Positions 59,786 to 64,000 of a DNA stretch of 64,000 nucleotides are shown piece by piece; within the stretch, counting starts at the first letter, position 1, and the number at the start of each line of letters is the position of its first letter. The translations under genes were made by a program, and so were the position numbers. The notes under the pieces are model-generated. The model saw nothing but the letters and a program-made list of their open reading frames with translations. It made no database searches and had not been told where the DNA came from. This DNA comes from Schizophyllum amplum (lineage: Eukaryota > Basidiomycota > Agaricomycetes > Agaricales > Schizophyllaceae). The DNA is taken from assembly GCA_007026445.1 (NCBI GenBank), contig VDMD01000028.1, positions 124,001 to 188,000 on the forward strand. The letters are read 5' to 3'.

Positions 59786-62700
59786 ATGTCGAATCTGGTC
59801 TCAATTCCCTTTAAGAAGAGTTATGAGGCGAACATCAAGGATGCCGTCCGTCAGTACATCCAAGATCACACCAGCAGCCACCCCGACGCGCTCAGGCATG
59901 ACATCGCTGAGTGGGAGAAACTCAGAAGAGTCGCGAGTGGGAGCTCTGTGCACGTCGACCGGATACAAGGAATATTGAGGTGCGTACATAATTGAGAGTC
60001 ATTGCTCAGAGACTGACAGTGCTGGAAGGTACCATGCTCAATTGCTCCGCATTCAGAGCAAGCTACCGGCCGATGTACGCCTACTTAGCACATACCGGAG
60101 GCGTCCTCATGGGCTTCGTAGATTGGTCTTGGCGTCTCATACGCACCAGCATTCGCCAATGCATCTTCCTTGCCGATTACTCTCAACGATCTGACCTTCG
60201 AACGCGCCTCCGTCCTCTTCAATCTCGCAGCCCTCTATTCACAGCTCGGGGCGGCGGAGGACCGATCGACGGTCGATGGAATTAAGCGAGCCATGGCATA
60301 CTTCTCTGTGAGCCTCCACGTACGCTGCTGTTTCACCTAGTGACAAGATAAGAACGCCGCAGGGTTGTTTGCTTACTTGCAGTCGAATGTTTTGCCTAAA
60401 TTCATCCCGCCCGCGAATGAATTCGAGGCACCTTTGGACCTCACCAAGGATTCTGTCGAGGGTCTACATCATGCTATGTTGGCGCAAGCGGAGGAATGCT
60501 TCTGGCAGAAGGCCAAGCTGGGTATGTGGCATTTCTGGTGGTGCGCAGAGACTCAGATGTCCCAGATAACATGAAGAATACCATCATCGCCAAGCTCGCC
60601 TCATCAGTGCGCCAGGTCCTTCTGCTCTCCTCGAGGGACGTTAACAATGCGTAATTAGGTTGCAAAACATTACGGTGACTCATTGGAGTCGATACGAGGA
60701 GCTTCGCCGACTATCAAGCACCTCTTTCCTAGCGTGAGTAGAACGCACCTGTGCAACATGCTATCGCTGAAGTTGCGCCAGAACTGGCTGTCGTATATAG
60801 AAGTCAAACAGTATCACTTCGAAGCAGTAGCTCACTACCGCATGAGCTTGGTCGAAGGGGAAGCGAACAGGTCAACAGTCATCCTTTTGCGACTTTGCAG
60901 ACAATCTCACGCTAGTTCTAGGTATGGCAAGGAGCTCTCCTTCCTCAGCGAGGCGCTGTCGGCTGCGAAGAAAGCATATGACATCGCGCGACGAGGCCGC
61001 GTAGTGCAAGCCGTGATGCGGGATGTGCAGGTAAGGCTGTTGCGCTTGCATTCACCGATGGGCTTGACTGTGTTTGTAGGGCTTCTTGGACGTTGTCCAA
61101 AAGGACTTTACTAGGGCAGAGAGAGACAACGACCTCATCTACCATGATTACGTGCCCGCAGGGTCTTCGTTGACTGTCATCGCACCGAGCCATGTTGCAA
61201 AGCCAACTGTTCCGCGAGAGCTCGAAAACCCGGGCCTCGTACAAGATGCACCGCTATTTTCGGAGTTGTTAGGTTGGGGCGCAAATGAGGCGATCAGTAT
61301 GTGTATCCCCTCGAGACCAACGTCGATCTCTTACTTTGTTTTGCAGATATCTACAATGATCGCAAAGAGAAGTTAGTCAAGGATATGGTGCTAGACGGCG
61401 CTGCGGAGGTTAAGGAGCGAGCGAATAGGTATGTGATTGTCTTGCTGCGGTGTGCCTGCTGACCTGATACATAGTAAGCTGCGCGAGCTGCACCTACCTG
61501 CATCACTGGATGCTTTGGATCAGACAGTACGGTTACCTCCCAGTCTGCTCAGGAAGGCGGAAGAGGTTCGGCTGGAGAAGGGGCCGGAGAGGATCGAAAG
61601 CCTCATGGAAGACATCCAAAGGATAGCCGGACTGGACAGGAAGCTCCTGGACGAGGTGAGCAATGATCGCGATTTCCTCAGTACGCCTTTTGACGGACGC
61701 CGTAGGCCATGTCCATCCTCGACGACGAGGCCGAAGAGGACGAGAATGCACGTGCAGAGGGTCATGTCCATCGCCTACCTTCGCATGAAGCCAACAGTGA
61801 TTTGATGCACAAATACGAACGCTATCACAATGTGCTGACGCAGGCTGCCGAAAGCGATGAGTCTGTGCGGCAGAAGTATGACGAATGGGAGCCCAGCATC
61901 GTTGAGTTAACATGGGATGAGGTGGGCGTGCTTCCCATCGCTTCGGCTTTTGCAAAACTGACCGCAGACCCATGCAGGACCGACTCGAAAGATCCGTGCC
62001 CTCCTCAACTGCTGTATCCGGCCGTGCCAGTCGGGAAACCGAAGTGCACCGTCGCGCTCTGCGCGTTCGCCTCGAACAGCTCGATGACATCCACCGCGAG
62101 CTAGAGAACTTCGTTCGGCGCGCACAGAACCTCGCCGATGCCGACGACATCCGCGCTCGTGTCGTAAAGTTTGCGGCAGGCTTCGCGCAGTTGGCAGAGG
62201 TTCAACCGGCTGCATTCGAAGACATACTCGACGATGAGCTAGCCAAGTATGATAAGTTCCTTCACGGAGTAGCCGAGTGTGGCGATAGGCAGCAGGGCCT
62301 GATGGAGGAGATCGAGGTGAGCGTCCGTGCTTGAATAGGTGAATCAGTGTTGACGGGGGAGACAGTATCACAATCAGCTGCTGCTCAACTCACGCAAAGA
62401 AGATCCTTCGGTGAAGGAGCGTGAGCGTGCTCTACAGTCGCTCGACCTTGCGTATCACAAGTATCGTGAGATCGTGCGCAATCTGGAGGAGGGATTGAAC
62501 GTAAAGTAGTCCGTTCGTTGCTCGGTGTCTCCGTTGACACCGGTTCCGCAGTTTTACAACGAGCTCTCGAAGATGCTTACACAGTTCAGGGAGTCGTGCA
62601 AGATGTGGAGCCGCGAGAGGAGCCAGGGCTTGCAGTGAGGTTGTTTCTGTCAATTAAGGGCATGACGCTGACGCGAGACAGTACGATGATACAGTCGATG

Positions 62701-63036
62701 GAGAAGATCAGTCTGCAGCAACGAACGCCACCACCAGAGCCTGCAGCTTCGCCACCGGTGCTGGAGCCGGAGCCGGAACCAGAAGGGGAGCCAGAGCCAG
62801 AGCCAGAATCCGAGTCGGCATCCGAGTTGGAGGAAGAGGAAGAGGAACAACCCAAGCCGCCCCCGCCGCCTGCGCCTGCGCCTGCTCCCGCACCAGCTCG
62901 TGCGCCCAAGCCGCGCGGTCTTCCATCGCTCACTTCGGGTGACTGGGGGTTCCAAGAGATCCCTCTTGCGCCTGGGCCTCCCCCGGCGCCCGCACCAGTA
63001 CAAACGCCTCGTCGTTCAACTCGTCGACAGCGCTGA
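59786..63036 (+). CDS. RIM20: BRO1-domain protein Rim20/PalA
   Basis: Rim20/PalA is the ALIX-like adaptor of the fungal alkaline-pH (Rim/Pal) pathway and links ESCRT-III to Rim101/PacC processing. Start MSNLVSIPFKKSYEANIKDA at 59786. BRO1 domain: VRQYIQDHTSSHPDALRHDI, the exon giving YHAQLLRIQSKLPAD, GLGVSYAPAFANASSLPITL, ERASVLFNLAALYSQLGAAE, QAEECFWQKAKL, NWLSYIEVKQYHFEAVAHYR. A V-shaped ALIX-type domain follows (KLRELHLPASLDALDQTV, LEQLDDIHRELENFVRRAQN, FYNELSKMLTQFRESCKMW). The tail is unusual: an acidic EPEPE stretch, then PPPPPAPAPAPAPA, then GDWGFQEIPLAPGPP. About 14 short introns; the frame is intact. Confidence 0.88.
62700..63033 (+). repeat. RIM20: Low-complexity acidic/proline-alanine tail of Rim20
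   Basis: Coding microsatellite-like sequence: (GAGCCA)n giving EPEPE, a Glu run, then (CCTGCG)n giving PAPA repeats. It is likely unstable in copy number. Confidence 0.75.
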
Positions 63037-63526
63037 CTGATCTGCGAAACCCCTTGAAGTTGGAGTATACGACATGGAGATTTGATTGCATACTTATCGG
63101 CTGGGGAGATGGATGCTTGTGGGTAATGTAATGGTAGCTGGAAGTGATATATGCGACTGCGTGAGATGGATGGAAGAGGCCTTCAGCCCAGTAAATACGT
63201 ACGTGCCTGAAACAATCGACACAGGCCTTGAGCCTGTCTTATAAAAACCTCCTAGAGTGCTACAGAGTAAATATCCATGACAACAACTTCAAGCAGTAGA
63301 ACGAGTAAGTACAGCAATGATGCGAGGGAAGAAAACGGTACGTTGTCGGACGGCGACGCGAGAGTGATACTAGAACTGACTGGTCTGGTGGCGTGATGTA
63401 TCAACGATAGGAAGCGCAGACGGACTGGCTGATAGCGCAGCTCTGAAGCTGGAAGAAAGCACTATGAGAAGGTATTGAGAATGGAAGAAAAAAAGAATAT
63501 GTACATTGAAGAAGGATCGGAGGAGC
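63037..63526. other. Convergent intergenic region
   Basis: A 490-bp spacer between the 3' ends of Rim20 and the nucleoporin. No gene or motif is seen. Confidence 0.4.
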
Positions 63527-64000
63527 TCAATGCTTGGCACCGCGCCGGTTAGGCAGCCGTCGAACGGGGCGACCGCCCGGGGGAGGAGCCGCGCTTGCCG
63601 TGTTGCTGGACGCAGAGCCCATAGTGAACAGGTTGCTTCCACCACCGTCGGCACCAGCCGCGGGCGCCGCAGCAGAAGGGAAGGGCGATGTCGGCGACGC
63701 GAAGCCACCCGCACTCCCGAACCCGCCAAATCCACCGCTAGGCGTACCAGGCTGCGGAAGGGTGAGAGACGGAACGCTTGGCGACGCTGGCTGGCTGCCA
63801 AAGGAGAACGACCCGGATTGCTGCATGGGCGGGGCGCCAAAGGAGAACGGTGCGGGCTGATTGAACGTCGACGGGCTGTTTGGGGCTGAGCCTGCCTGCG
63901 AAGATGCCTGACCGAACGGGTTGGATGCGCCGCCACCGCCGGACGGCGTGCCGAAAGCGAAGGACGAGCTCGTCGACGTCGGGGTGCTCGCCCCAAACGC
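63527..64000 (-). CDS. FG-repeat nucleoporin, C-terminal part (5' end outside window)
   Basis: Open from the right edge with no stop. The visible 157 residues contain FG-type repeats (AFG, FAFG, NPFGQ, FSFGAPP, FSFGSQ, GGFGGFGSAGGF) embedded in Ser/Pro/Gly/Ala-rich sequence and a basic end RPVRRLPNRRGAKH with TGA at 63529-63527. This matches nuclear-pore FG proteins of the Nup1/Nup60/Nup153-like group with a short basic C-terminal motif. The exact nucleoporin cannot be named from this part. Confidence 0.8.
   Translation of the reverse strand, partial: AFGASTPTSTSSSFAFGTPSGGGGASNPFGQASSQAGSAPNSPSTFNQPAPFSFGAPPMQQSGSFSFGSQPASPSVPSLTLPQPGTPSGGFGGFGSAGGFASPTSPFPSAAAPAAGADGGGSNLFTMGSASSNTASAAPPPGGRPVRRLPNRRGAKH

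Overview
The window reads as nuclear DNA of a basidiomycete fungus, most likely an Agaricomycete. It has dense genes on both strands. Almost every gene is cut by several introns of about 43 to 60 nt with GTGCGT, GTGAGT or GTACGT donors. The gene content is fungal: gamma-tubulin, RPC82, the FACT subunit SPT16, a GEA-type ARF-GEF, Rim20/PalA and a siderophore-iron transporter. Gene models were built by hand from reading-frame continuity, splice sites and remembered family motifs. No search was run.

Layout. 1-1.4 kb holds the 3' end of an uncharacterised Ser/Pro-rich protein. 1.8-3.7 kb is gamma-tubulin (+), followed by a small ORF and a two-finger C2H2 protein (+, 4.6-5.5 kb). MBF1 (-) lies at 6.2-7.0 kb, a possible small gene (-) at 7.5-7.9 kb, a tetraspanin-like protein (+) at 8.2-9.1 kb, and a BMT2-like 25S rRNA methyltransferase (+) at 9.6-10.6 kb. 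A repeat-rich spacer precedes a 5'-nucleotidase-type phosphoesterase (+, 11.6-14.3 kb). A DUF2235 hydrolase (-), a small glycine-rich membrane protein (-), an acidic nuclear-type protein (+), a multi-pass membrane protein (+) and RPC82 (+) run to 26.7 kb. From 27.4 to 33.8 kb come an AUH-type enoyl-CoA hydratase (-), a metallophosphoesterase (+), a siderophore-type acyltransferase (+), an intron-containing tRNA-Gln(CTG) (+) and a multi-TM protein (+). SPT16 (-), cytochrome b561 (+), the SEC7-domain ARF-GEF (-), an AIF/FSP1-like oxidoreductase (-) and the siderophore transporter (+) fill 34-49.8 kb. An SDR-family protein (-), 3-hydroxyisobutyrate dehydrogenase (-), a full-length paralog of the left-edge protein (-), Rim20/PalA (+) and the C-terminus of an FG nucleoporin (-) complete the window.

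Links between genes. The siderophore acyltransferase and the siderophore transporter each have an ATCWGATAA-type GATA element upstream, the consensus known for fungal iron repressors (SreA/Urbs1 type). A b561 protein, a possible ferric reductase, lies between them. AUH (leucine) and HIBADH (valine) are both branched-chain amino acid catabolic enzymes. The remaining genes are a mixed housekeeping neighbourhood, not a biosynthetic cluster.

Most notable observations: (1) an inferred 2-nt micro-exon in MBF1; (2) two members of an unnamed membrane-protein family, one cut by the left edge and one near the right, sharing a C-terminal domain split by a 49-nt intron at the same place; (3) a possible iron regulon with a 14-nt identical GATA-containing string; (4) many single-base frameshifts in genes that should be essential (RPC82, BMT2, GEA, HIBADH). 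Nearly all look like one lost base in a short homopolymer, which points to residual assembly error rather than pseudogenes.
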